Source of the DNA: Bacteroidales bacterium
GTDB lineage: Bacteria; Bacteroidota; Bacteroidia; Bacteroidales; WCHB1-69
Reading direction: 5' to 3'
Assembly: GCA_017394765.1 (NCBI GenBank)
Contig: JAFPXF010000024.1
Span: 1 to 39,942 of the forward strand
Length of the DNA: 39,942 bases
A model generated the notes under the pieces. The model did no database searches, had not been told where the DNA came from, and saw only the letters and a program-made list of their open reading frames with translations. The translations under genes were made by a program, and so were the position numbers. Of the stretch, positions 14,582 through 22,947 are shown piece after piece. How positions within the stretch are numbered: position 1 is the first letter of the stretch; every line of letters starts with the position of its first letter.

Positions 14582-15438
14582 AGCATTTCGAAGACATAAA
14601 AGACGATGAAATCCGCATCATCAGCCGTCAGGAGGTGAAGCGAAAGCCCCTCTACCGCCGATGGTGGTTTTGGGCAGCCATAGCCGCGGCGGCGGTGTTG
14701 CTTGCCGTCATCCTCGCTTTGTCGATACGTCACCAAGCCATCCAACCCGCCGATGTGGAAGAGACGACGGTGGAGTCGGCGCCGCTGTCCCCGACTATGG
14801 AGCAGACCGGGACCGCGAGGGTCTTGGTGCGTGACACGGCCATCAACGACGTGCCCTTGCGCCTGCAGACCCCGGTGAACGCGGTGCCGGAACTCCAACT
14901 CGGCATCCCCGACACCACCAACACGTCTTTGGTACTTGCGCTCCAGGCCGCCGACATCCGCGCCGACAACCACAAAATCGTGGGGGCGTATGTCCTGAAG
15001 GGCGAGTTATTGTCGCGAGGGGTGGCCAAAAAGGGGTTCTGCGCCATTCTGGACGGGAAAATCCAGCTCGGAATGGCAGAAAGCACTCCCCTGTTGGAGG
15101 AGACCACCAACAAAGACGGCTATTTCTTCCGGCAGTACCCGCTGGTGAGCCAGGGCACAATGATAGAGAACACCCCCAAGAACAAAGCGCTACGGCACGC
15201 CTTGTGCGAGCTGAACGGCCAGATTGTGGTGGTGAGCAGCCTCGACAAGGAGTCGTTCCACGACTTCGCGCAGGCACTGGCGGACTTAGGGGTGCAGAAT
15301 GCCATCGCCCTCGTGGGCGGGCAGGCCTACGGCTTCCGCCACAACCCGGAGGAGGGATTCCTCTCGTGGGGCGGCCATCTCACCTATTGGAAGAAACAAC
15401 CGGAAGTGAACTTCATTGTCTGGAGGGCAAGAGAGTAA
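14578..15438 (+). CDS. Single-pass membrane protein with phosphodiester-glycosidase-like periplasmic domain
   Basis: The protein has 286 aa. A basic, soluble N-terminus (1-28) is followed by one transmembrane helix (about 29-50) and a large presumably periplasmic part. The region from about residue 155 to the end (C-A-I-L-D-G-K-I-Q-L-G, K-A-L-R-H-A-L-C-E, L-G-V-Q-N-A-I-A-L-V-G-G) resembles the fold pattern of the phosphodiester glycosidase/NAGPA family, whose usual L-D-G-G-G motif appears here as L-V-G-G-Q, so catalysis is doubtful. It overlaps the LytTR gene by 4 bases and ends just before a good terminator. I infer a sensor or anti-regulator role by context; the domain similarity is from memory and only moderately sure. 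Confidence 0.6.
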   Translation: MKHFEDIKDDEIRIISRQEVKRKPLYRRWWFWAAIAAAAVLLAVILALSIRHQAIQPADVEETTVESAPLSPTMEQTGTARVLVRDTAINDVPLRLQTPVNAVPELQLGIPDTTNTSLVLALQAADIRADNHKIVGAYVLKGELLSRGVAKKGFCAILDGKIQLGMAESTPLLEETTNKDGYFFRQYPLVSQGTMIENTPKNKALRHALCELNGQIVVVSSLDKESFHDFAQALADLGVQNAIALVGGQAYGFRHNPEEGFLSWGGHLTYWKKQPEVNFIVWRARE

Positions 15439-15456
15439 GCCCCTTCCACCAATAAC

Positions 15457-15501
15457 GAAACCAGGAAACGACACAATGGCCGCTCCCTGGTTTCTTTTTT
15501 T
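15457..15501 (+). terminator. Rho-independent terminator
   Basis: GAAACCAGG (15457-15465) pairs with CCTGGTTTC (15486-15494), followed by seven T (15495-15501). It closes the LytTR/membrane-protein unit. Confidence 0.85.
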
Positions 15502-15691
15502 CCTAATGAGGGATGGGACGATTATTCAGCGCTTTTCTCGCAGCTGAGTCCTTTCCACACGAGGGCCGACAAAACGGCACCCACGAGCTAATTTGTACCA
15601 TCAAATATGTAATATCAAGAAAAACAAGTCGCTGTCATCTGTTGTATGGAATAAAAACACTTTTCAATTCCGATGCAAAAAAAAATATATG

Positions 15692-15699
15692 TACATTTG
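15692..15699 (+). promoter_or_regulatory. -7 promoter box for the TonB-dependent receptor operon
   Basis: TACATTTG fits TAnnTTTG exactly and lies 32 bases before the receptor start. A TTCC at 15668-15671, 20 bases upstream, is a weak -33 candidate. Confidence 0.55.
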
Positions 15700-15731
15700 C
15701 AAACTTTTTCACGAACGTAAAACCATCCAGT

Positions 15732-18278
15732 ATGAAAAAAGCTCTACTCTGGCTCTTTGCATTTTTATTTATCTGTAACACAGCTTTTTCGCAAGACAAC
15801 GGAAAGACACGGGAGAAAAAAAAGAAACAGACGACCACTGACACGACGGTTCGCGCCGGCGTGGATGGTGACACTTATTCCGATGTCGGCGAAGGGCAGG
15901 ACGACGAAAGCGACGCCGGCAACTATGTGCCTGGTCTGTTGCACTCCTCGCAAGACGTGTACACCAACAACACCTCTTACACCTTCAGTATCGCCTATTT
16001 CCGCAACCGCGGTTTGGACAACAAGTACCAAAACGTATGCTGGAATGGTTTTTCGGCAAACAGTTTGGTAACAGGGCGTGCCACCTACTCACAGTGGGGC
16101 GGCCTCAACCACATTTTCCGCTATCCAGAGGCGCTGAACAACCTTGATGCGCCGACGTTCCTTTTTGGCAACGCGGGCGGGGCCACCAGCTACAACCTGC
16201 GCGCCACCAACTTCCGTCGGCAAATCAGAGCCTCCTATTCGCTGACCAACCGCACCTACAGCAACCGTTTCATCCTGACCGGTGCCACGGGCGTCACCAA
16301 GAAGGGCTGGTCATTCGCCGGTTCGCTCTCCGCGCGCTTCGGCAACAACCTCTCATACGTGGAGGGCACCACTTACAACAGTTTCGGCGGCTTCTTCGCA
16401 GCTGAGAAGAAGCTCAACTCCGATAACTGGCTCAATCTCGCCCTCTTCGCCTCCTACACATCGCGAGGCATGCAGTCCAATTCCGTGCAGGAGGCCTACG
16501 ACCTGCTCAACGACCATTACTACAATGCCAATTGGGGTTGGTATCAGGGCAAGCAGCGCAACGCCCGCGTGCGCACTGTCTGCGAGCCCGTCATCCTGCT
16601 CACCCACACCTACGCCCCCAAAAGCAACAAGATCAACATATCCTCCACACTCGCCGCCACCTTCGGGCGCAACAACACCACATCGCTGAACTGGTACGAT
16701 GTGCCAGACCCGCGCCCCGACTACTACCGCTACCTGCCCTCCTACCAGATCGACAACGGCGACACCAACGGCTTTTACAACGAAATCCTCAACTACTGGA
16801 CCACAAACGACCAGTCGTACACCCAGATCAACTGGGACAAACTCTCTGAGGTCAACCAACTTGCCGCCGAGCAGGGCAAGCGCGCCCAGTACATGGTGGA
16901 GAACCGCATCTACGACCACCTGCAGATCGGCGGAAGCTCCAACCTCAATGCAGACCTCTCGGACCACATCAAGCTGGCCGCCGGACTTGATGTCCGCGGC
17001 ATGAAGCAACGCAACTACAAAACCATCAACGACCTTCTGGGCGGCAGCTACTGGCTCGACGTGGACAAGTACTCCGAGGGTGATTTCCCCGACGACTACA
17101 ACGTCCAGTACAACGACCTTAACCACATCAACGACACCCTCGGCGTGGGCGACGTGTTCGGCTACGACTACGACTACCACATCTACACCCAACGACTCTG
17201 GACCTCCCTCTTATTCACCTACAACCATGTGGATTTCCACATTGGCGGAGAAATCGGCGGCACTGAATTCTGGCGTACCGGCCACATGAAAAACGGTCGG
17301 TGGCAGGATGAATCCTACGGGAACTCCGAGAAGCGCAACTTCCTTGACGCCGCCGTGAAAGCCGGTGTCACCTACAAGATCAACGGCCGCAACTACCTTG
17401 TTCTCAACGGACTTTTCCAAAGACAAGCTCCCGGCGTCCTCAACGCATTCGTGGCCCCGCGTATCCGCAACAAATATGCCGACAACATCACGTCCGAGAA
17501 GCTCTATTCCGGTGAGTTCTCCTACATCCTCAAATATCCCGCCATCAAGCTGCGTGCCACGGCCTACTTCATTCAAATCATGGATGCCATGCGTCTCATC
17601 AGCTTCTATCACGACGATTATGCCAGCATGGTCAACTACTCCATCTCTGGAATTGACCAGCGCCACATCGGCGTGGAACTCGGCGCCGAAATCAAGCTCG
17701 GCAGCATGTTCTCACTTATTTTGGCCGGCAATTACGGCGACTACCGCTACACCGACCAGGCCGACGGCATCATGAACGCCGAGAATGGCGTTGACATGCA
17801 GGGCGAAACGGTTGACCGCACCATCTACTGGAAGAACTTCCATGTTGCCGGCACCCCGCAGGTGGCCGCCACCGCCGGACTCAAGTTCAACCACAACTAT
17901 TGGTGGGTCAACATCAACGCCAACTATTTCGACAAGATCTACTGCGACCTTAACCCCGAGCGCAGGACTACCACCGCCACCGGGTCGCTCTACTATACCG
18001 ACCCGGAACTATATCACCAGATTGCCGACCAGACCCGCATGAAAGGGCAGTTCACCCTCGACGTCTCCGTCAGCAAGTCGTGGCGCATCAAGAGCGGCTA
18101 CCTTATCGGCTTCAACGCCAGTGTCACCAACCTGCTCAACAACAAGAACCTCGTGACCACAGCTTGGGAACAATACCGCTTTGACTTCACAGGCTATAAT
18201 GTCAACAAGTTTGGCAACAAATACTACTATGCTTTCGGAACCACCTTCTACCTCGGTATCAACTTCACCTTCAACTAA
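15732..18278 (+). CDS. TonB-dependent outer-membrane receptor (SusC-distant, DUF5689-linked)
   Basis: The protein is 848 aa from the ATG at 15732, which begins a signal peptide (M-K-K-A-L-L-W-L, cleavage near F-S-Q). A basic/acidic linker follows (about 22-60), then a compact plug-like region (V-P-G-L-L-H-S-S-Q-D-V-Y near 65; W-G-G-L-N-H-I-F-R) and a long series of amphipathic beta strands rich in aromatic residues, ending in a strand F-Y-L-G-I-N-F-T-F-N with a terminal aromatic residue, as outer-membrane barrels have. Sequences such as L-T-N-R-T-Y-S-N-R, Y-Y-N-A-N-W-G-W and D-P-R-P-D-Y-Y-R are familiar from Bacteroidota receptors of this type. The N-terminal carboxypeptidase-like domain common in larger receptors is absent. 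It heads an operon with two DUF5689-type lipoproteins (gaps of 45 and 9 bases). The substrate is unknown. Confidence 0.85.
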   Translation: MKKALLWLFAFLFICNTAFSQDNGKTREKKKKQTTTDTTVRAGVDGDTYSDVGEGQDDESDAGNYVPGLLHSSQDVYTNNTSYTFSIAYFRNRGLDNKYQNVCWNGFSANSLVTGRATYSQWGGLNHIFRYPEALNNLDAPTFLFGNAGGATSYNLRATNFRRQIRASYSLTNRTYSNRFILTGATGVTKKGWSFAGSLSARFGNNLSYVEGTTYNSFGGFFAAEKKLNSDNWLNLALFASYTSRGMQSNSVQEAYDLLNDHYYNANWGWYQGKQRNARVRTVCEPVILLTHTYAPKSNKINISSTLAATFGRNNTTSLNWYDVPDPRPDYYRYLPSYQIDNGDTNGFYNEILNYWTTNDQSYTQINWDKLSEVNQLAAEQGKRAQYMVENRIYDHLQIGGSSNLNADLSDHIKLAAGLDVRGMKQRNYKTINDLLGGSYWLDVDKYSEGDFPDDYNVQYNDLNHINDTLGVGDVFGYDYDYHIYTQRLWTSLLFTYNHVDFHIGGEIGGTEFWRTGHMKNGRWQDESYGNSEKRNFLDAAVKAGVTYKINGRNYLVLNGLFQRQAPGVLNAFVAPRIRNKYADNITSEKLYSGEFSYILKYPAIKLRATAYFIQIMDAMRLISFYHDDYASMVNYSISGIDQRHIGVELGAEIKLGSMFSLILAGNYGDYRYTDQADGIMNAENGVDMQGETVDRTIYWKNFHVAGTPQVAATAGLKFNHNYWWVNINANYFDKIYCDLNPERRTTTATGSLYYTDPELYHQIADQTRMKGQFTLDVSVSKSWRIKSGYLIGFNASVTNLLNNKNLVTTAWEQYRFDFTGYNVNKFGNKYYYAFGTTFYLGINFTFN

Positions 18279-18323
18279 CAGGGCAAGTACATTCGTAACA
18301 TCTTTAACAGAAAAAACAATACA

Positions 18324-19568
18324 ATGAAAATATTTAAACACACTCTTTGGATTTTGGCTGTCGTGCTTTTCGCATCCTGCGACTTGACACCCGACATCGC
18401 TCCCGTGCCGCACTCTGATTTAAAAGCCAACACGACCATTGCGGAACTGCTTGCCATGCACGAAATCGGTTCCCTGGACTCCTACATCCACATCCCGGAC
18501 TCCAGCGACATCATCATCACGGGCATCGTCACCACCTCTGACAAACACGGAAACTGCTACAAATACATCAACATCGAGGATGGAACCGGCGGCATCCAAA
18601 TCAAAATCAACAACACCGCCCTGTACAACAAATTCAAAGTCGGACAGCGCGTCTATGTGACCTGTGGCGGCCTTGACTTGGGCGACTACCGCAAGTTGCC
18701 GCAATTGGGTATATGGGCCAACGACGCCATGCAGGCCATCCCTTCCGGAAAAATCAGCAGCTACATTGCCTGTGACGGCACGCCCCAACCTTTCGAGCCG
18801 CAGATCGTGCTGACCTCCGTCCCCAACGCCAACGACATCCCAGACAGTTGGTACAACCGGTTGGTGAAATTAGAAACATGCCACTTCGTGGAAGGCGGCA
18901 TGGCCACCTACTGCGACCCCAACGCAGCCACCAGCCACGACATCGAAATGATTGACGGCACCACCATCACGATGCGCACCTCCAACTATGCAGACTTCAT
19001 CAATGAGATGCTCCCGACCGGCAACGGCACCGTGGTCGGCATCCTCACGCGCTACAACAACACCGTACAAATCGTGATTCGCGATCTGGACGACGTGCAG
19101 GATTTTGTGATTCCGCAGCAAACCCAGACCATCTTCAGCGTCAACTACCCCACTGCTTTTGAAGATGGTTGGATCCATGGGGCTGACTGGTCCATCATAA
19201 ACAACAGCAGCTTCATTGGATTCTATTTCAATGGCCCCGCCCTTGAGGGAAGCTGGTTGATTTCTCCGGTCATCAATCTGAGCAATGTCACCGATCCGAC
19301 ACTGGAATTCTCGCATCGTGCGCCGCAAGGCTTTAATGCTTCACAGATGATGTGCTACTATACGCCTTCTTATACTGGCGATGTGACCACAACCCTCTGG
19401 ATCCCGCTCGTCTTTAACACTGCGGATGGAATAAACACTTTTATGCATGAAACTTTCAACCTGCCCGAAGGAGCACAGACGGAGAATTTCCGTATTGCCT
19501 TCAAGACCAAAGGCAACAATGTCCAATGGGCTATCAACAATATCACGATTACCGGCTTAGCAAAATAA
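18324..19568 (+). CDS. DUF5689-type surface lipoprotein with jelly-roll C-terminus
   Basis: The protein has 414 aa. The signal peptide ends in a lipobox (F-A-S-C, Cys near residue 20), so it should be a lipoprotein. A DUF5689 (OB-fold-like) domain covers about residues 30-250: I-A-E-L-L-A-M-H, then I-I-I-T-G-I-V-T-T-S-D, G-N-C-Y-K-Y-I-N-I-E-D-G-T-G-G-I-Q-I and G-Q-R-V-Y-V. The C-terminal ~140 residues (from about 265, 'W-I-H-G-A-D-W' to the end) look like a choice-of-anchor/cleaved-adhesin jelly-roll (G-S-W-L-I-S-P-V-I-N-L). Its position after the receptor suggests a surface-exposed binding partner for the transported ligand. Part of the same operon; a paralogue follows. Confidence 0.8.
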   Translation: MKIFKHTLWILAVVLFASCDLTPDIAPVPHSDLKANTTIAELLAMHEIGSLDSYIHIPDSSDIIITGIVTTSDKHGNCYKYINIEDGTGGIQIKINNTALYNKFKVGQRVYVTCGGLDLGDYRKLPQLGIWANDAMQAIPSGKISSYIACDGTPQPFEPQIVLTSVPNANDIPDSWYNRLVKLETCHFVEGGMATYCDPNAATSHDIEMIDGTTITMRTSNYADFINEMLPTGNGTVVGILTRYNNTVQIVIRDLDDVQDFVIPQQTQTIFSVNYPTAFEDGWIHGADWSIINNSSFIGFYFNGPALEGSWLISPVINLSNVTDPTLEFSHRAPQGFNASQMMCYYTPSYTGDVTTTLWIPLVFNTADGINTFMHETFNLPEGAQTENFRIAFKTKGNNVQWAINNITITGLAK

Positions 19569-19577
19569 CCATCCAAT

Positions 19578-20885
19578 ATGAAAAAGATCAGCACCTATAT
19601 AATCTTATTGTCAGCTCTGATGGCTGGCTTGTTCACCTCCTGCAACAAGTGGGAAGAACCCGAGTTTCAAGTCCCCGTTTACAACGGCCCTGCCGCCAAC
19701 CACACCATCGCCGACATCAAGGCCATGCACCCCTCGCTCGGCTCCGGCGCCCAAGACTCCATCTGCCGCTGGGACGAGCCGTTCATCGTCAAGGCCGTGG
19801 TGGTCAGCTCCGACGAGGGCGGCAACTGCTACAAGTACATGACCATCCAGGATGAGACGGGCGGCATTGAGATTTCCATCGACCGCACGGGGCTTTACAA
19901 CGACTACCCTGTGGGGCAGACCATCTACCTCGACTGCCGTGGACTCATCGTGGGCGACTATCACAACAAGCCACAAATCGGCTGGAAATATCCCACCTCC
20001 GTGGGGCGTATCAACCAGAATGCCCTCAACCGCTACATCCACAAGGACGGTCTCCCCGACCCTACCAACCCTCTCGTGGCGAATCCCATTGAAATTACGG
20101 GCAGCAACCAGCTCACCGCCGAGAATATCAACTGTTTAGTGAAGATCAACGGATGCAAATTCGACAGCAAGTACGACGGAGAGCCGTTGGCCAACGACGA
20201 CTTCACGATGGACCGCGAGGTATATATCGGCGGTGCCACCGTCATTGTGCGCACATCCAACTACGCCAACTTCCGTTCCATTGTCATTGATGCAAGCAAG
20301 GAGTACTGTCTCTACGGTATCCTCAGCGTCTATAATTCCGAATACCAACTTACGCTCCGCACCAAGGAGGATGTACAAGCTGCCGTCACCGAACAGGAGA
20401 TCGTCCTGCAAGAGTTCAACTTCAACGAGAACTCACTCACCGCAGGCGGTTGGAGCCAATATCCCAACAACAACAGTTGGAAATATCAAACCTACAACGG
20501 CAACCAATTCCTCTACCATAACTCCACCGACGACAATTGCGACGACTGGCTCATCTCGCCTGTTCTGAGCGCGAACGAGCTGAATGGCGCGCTTCTGTAT
20601 GTGGACCATGCCAACAACGTGGGCGGCAGTCCAGCCACCTACTACCAGGCCTACTACTCCACCACCTACACTGACGGCGGTGAGTTCAATGAGAACGATT
20701 GGCATCCATTCAACCCCAACATCAACGTCTTCCCCGGCGACTTTGCCTTGAGCAACGCCCTTTCCTTCCCCGACTTGAGCGGCGGCAATGTACGCATTGC
20801 CCTGCGCTACCGCAAGAACGGCAGTGTGGCGGGCACGCGCTGGATGGTGCGAGGCATGAAAGTAGTCGAAACCGAGATCCGATAG
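19578..20885 (+). CDS. DUF5689-type surface lipoprotein, paralogue of the preceding gene
   Basis: This 435-aa protein has the same architecture as its upstream neighbour: a lipobox signal peptide (F-T-S-C, Cys at about 22), a DUF5689 domain with V-V-V-S-S-D-E-G-G-N-C-Y-K-Y-M and D-E-T-G-G-I-E-I, and a C-terminal jelly-roll with D-D-W-L-I-S-P-V-L. It starts 9 bases after the neighbour's stop, so the pair probably arose by tandem duplication. The role is inferred to be ligand capture for the receptor at 15732-18278. No terminator is visible before ribBA 60 bases later. Confidence 0.8.
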   Translation: MKKISTYIILLSALMAGLFTSCNKWEEPEFQVPVYNGPAANHTIADIKAMHPSLGSGAQDSICRWDEPFIVKAVVVSSDEGGNCYKYMTIQDETGGIEISIDRTGLYNDYPVGQTIYLDCRGLIVGDYHNKPQIGWKYPTSVGRINQNALNRYIHKDGLPDPTNPLVANPIEITGSNQLTAENINCLVKINGCKFDSKYDGEPLANDDFTMDREVYIGGATVIVRTSNYANFRSIVIDASKEYCLYGILSVYNSEYQLTLRTKEDVQAAVTEQEIVLQEFNFNENSLTAGGWSQYPNNNSWKYQTYNGNQFLYHNSTDDNCDDWLISPVLSANELNGALLYVDHANNVGGSPATYYQAYYSTTYTDGGEFNENDWHPFNPNINVFPGDFALSNALSFPDLSGGNVRIALRYRKNGSVAGTRWMVRGMKVVETEIR

Positions 20886-20945
20886 CGATGTTTTTTTCAT
20901 GCCTGAGGAGACTCTTTTGAAAACCTTGAACATTCAAAATTTATA

Positions 20946-22154
20946 ATGAAAGAACTATGTAGCATTAAGCAGGCCCTGGAAGACCTCAAGGCCGGCAAGT
21001 TCATCATCGTCGTGGACGACGAGGATCGAGAAAACGAAGGCGACTTTATCATTGCGGCGGAGAAAATCACGCCCGAAAAGGTGAATTTCATGATGCAATA
21101 CGGTCGCGGAGTGCTTTGCACCCCGATGACACAGCAGCGTTGCGAAGAGTTGGGCTTGGAAATGCAGGTGTCGAACAACACCTCGCTGCTCGGCACGCCC
21201 TTCACGGTAACCGTTGATCTCTTGGAGCACGGCTGCACCACGGGCGTATCCATGCACGACCGCGCTGCCACCATCAAGGCATTGGCGGATGCAGAGATGA
21301 GACCGCACAACTTCGGCCGCCCCGGCCATGTCAACCCCTTGCGTGCCCGCGATGGCGGCGTGCTTGTGCGTGCCGGGCACACCGAGGCTGCCGTTGACCT
21401 CTGCCGCTTGGCCGGGCTCACCCCTGTGGGTGCCCTCATCGAGATCATCAACCCCGACGGCACCATGGCCCGCCTGCCCCAGCTGCTTGAAGTGGCTGAA
21501 CGCTTCGACCTCAACATCACCAGCATCGAGAAGCTCATCGCCTACCGCCTCCAAAACGAAAAGCTCATCCGCAAGGAACAGGAAGTCAACCTGCCCACAC
21601 AATGGGGCAACTTCCGCCTGATCGCCTATACACAACTCAACAACGGCGCCACCCATCTGGCGCTTAAGAAAGGTGAATGGAAAGAGGGCGAACCCGTTCT
21701 GGTGCGCGTCCACTCCTCCTGCGCCACGGGCGACATCTTCGGCTCCTGCAAGTGCGATTGCGGCGATCAGCTGCACCGCTCCATGGAGATGGTTGACAAA
21801 GAGGGCGCCGGACTCATCCTCTACATGAGTCAGGAGGGCCGTGGTATAGGCTTGGTCAACAAGCTGCGCGCTTACCACCTGCAAGAGTTGGGACGCGACA
21901 CCGTGGAGGCCAATCTTGAACTCGGCTTCAAGGCTGACGAGCGCGACTACGGTATCGGGGCGCAAATCCTGCGCGACCTTGGCGCCACCAACATCCGCCT
22001 CATCAGCAACAACCCTGCCAAGCGCGTCGGCCTCACCGCCCATGGCATCACCATCGCCGAGACCGTGCCCATCATCATCCCGCCCAACGAGGTCAACAAA
22101 AGATACCTCAAGACCAAACAGGACAAGATGGGGCACGAATTGCACATGTCTTAG
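20946..22154 (+). CDS. ribBA: Bifunctional DHBP synthase / GTP cyclohydrolase II (riboflavin biosynthesis)
   Basis: The protein has 402 aa in two domains. Residues 1 to ~200 are 3,4-dihydroxy-2-butanone 4-phosphate synthase (RibB), with the acidic metal-binding D-R-E-N-E-G-D at 27-33 and the H-x-G-H-T-E-A block. Residues ~205-402 are GTP cyclohydrolase II (RibA), with zinc cysteines C259, C270 and C272 in the same spacing as E. coli RibA (11 and 2), and E-G-R-G-I-G-L downstream. It supplies both branches of riboflavin synthesis from ribulose 5-phosphate and GTP. Length and motifs are complete. I see no FMN riboswitch in the 60 bases before it and no other rib genes nearby. The LRR gene follows 14 bases later, probably in one transcript. 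Confidence 0.97.
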   Translation: MKELCSIKQALEDLKAGKFIIVVDDEDRENEGDFIIAAEKITPEKVNFMMQYGRGVLCTPMTQQRCEELGLEMQVSNNTSLLGTPFTVTVDLLEHGCTTGVSMHDRAATIKALADAEMRPHNFGRPGHVNPLRARDGGVLVRAGHTEAAVDLCRLAGLTPVGALIEIINPDGTMARLPQLLEVAERFDLNITSIEKLIAYRLQNEKLIRKEQEVNLPTQWGNFRLIAYTQLNNGATHLALKKGEWKEGEPVLVRVHSSCATGDIFGSCKCDCGDQLHRSMEMVDKEGAGLILYMSQEGRGIGLVNKLRAYHLQELGRDTVEANLELGFKADERDYGIGAQILRDLGATNIRLISNNPAKRVGLTAHGITIAETVPIIIPPNEVNKRYLKTKQDKMGHELHMS

Positions 22155-22168
22155 TTATCCTGAAAGAA

Positions 22169-22834
22169 ATGTCTTCATTCAATAAAAAACATATCAACAC
22201 AAGCCGCATGGTTTCGGCCATGTGGCTTGTTTGTTTTTATCTGTTCAGCATAACTGCATCAGCCCAAAAAACAGCTGTCCTGCTTTATGGACCCAACGAC
22301 GACGGCCGCACCTACACCTCCATCGAAGAGGCCCTGCAGGCCACCGGACCCGTCTATCGGCTCAAGCTCACCAAGCTGTCCAAACGCGACTCGCTGCCCG
22401 AAGAACTGTTTGAGCTTACCGAACTGCGTGAACTGACCGTCAAGGGTTGCCGTCTCTGCATTCTTAACCAACGCATCGGAGAACTCCGGCATTTGCAATA
22501 TCTGAACCTGGACCGGAACAAGCTGGTTCACCTCCCCAACACCATCGGCCAGCTCACCGAACTGCGCAAGCTGACTGCAAGTCGCAATCTGCTCGAAACA
22601 CTTCCTGACTCCATATCAAAGCTCAAACAACTCACCTCAATCGATGTCTGGGATAATCCAATGTATTTTCTACCCGAAAGCATCAAAGCATTGGAAAACA
22701 CGCTTCAAACACTCGATATTCGACAAATACCCATCCGAAAGTCAGAATTAGAGGCGATGGAAAAGCTGTTGCCGAAGACACAAATACTTTTCACCGACAT
22801 TTGCGAATGCGAAAATCGTCGCGACCACGAATAA
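22169..22834 (+). CDS. Secreted leucine-rich-repeat protein
   Basis: The protein has 221 aa. After about 15 residues comes a hydrophobic stretch (L-V-C-F-Y-L-F-S-I-T-A-S-A-Q), a likely signal peptide ending near residue 33; a start at the internal Met14 would give a more typical one. From about residue 60 to 200 there are leucine-rich repeats of the bacterial type with ~23-residue period (L-x-x-L-R-x-L-x-x-x-x-N-x-L-x-x-L-P-x-x-I). LRRs usually mediate protein binding. It lies 14 bases after ribBA and ends before a terminator-like hairpin. The link to riboflavin synthesis is unclear. Confidence 0.8.
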   Translation: MSSFNKKHINTSRMVSAMWLVCFYLFSITASAQKTAVLLYGPNDDGRTYTSIEEALQATGPVYRLKLTKLSKRDSLPEELFELTELRELTVKGCRLCILNQRIGELRHLQYLNLDRNKLVHLPNTIGQLTELRKLTASRNLLETLPDSISKLKQLTSIDVWDNPMYFLPESIKALENTLQTLDIRQIPIRKSELEAMEKLLPKTQILFTDICECENRRDHE

Positions 22835-22867
22835 TTTCACTTCATAGAAAAAAAATGAATCCAATTC

Positions 22868-22907
22868 ATACGGATTGGCATTTTTTTTTCAATCCGTATT
22901 TCTTTTT
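22868..22907 (+). terminator. Terminator region with alternative hairpins
   Basis: ATACGGATTG (22868-22877) pairs with CAATCCGTAT (22890-22899), a perfect 10-bp stem with a T-rich loop and a T-rich tail. A competing smaller stem, CCAAT/ATTGG at 22861-22878 followed by T9, could also end transcription. It lies 34 bases after the LRR gene. Confidence 0.65.
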
Positions 22908-22918
22908 TTATATTTTTG
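22887..22918 (+). promoter_or_regulatory. Promoter for the decarboxylase gene
   Basis: TTTC at 22887-22890, 20 bases, then TATTTTTG at 22911-22918 (TAnnTTTG). The ATG is 30 bases downstream. The -33 element overlaps the terminator stem just upstream. Confidence 0.6.
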
Positions 22919-22947
22919 CAGTCATATTAACTTAATCGGATTTTACA

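Noticed and set aside
20886..20945. FMN riboswitch before ribBA
   Set aside because: Only about 60 bases are available and none of the conserved riboswitch segments is visible.
20955..22145. 396-codon open frame antisense to ribBA
   Set aside because: The plus strand encodes a complete RibBA with all catalytic residues; the antisense frame shows no domain.
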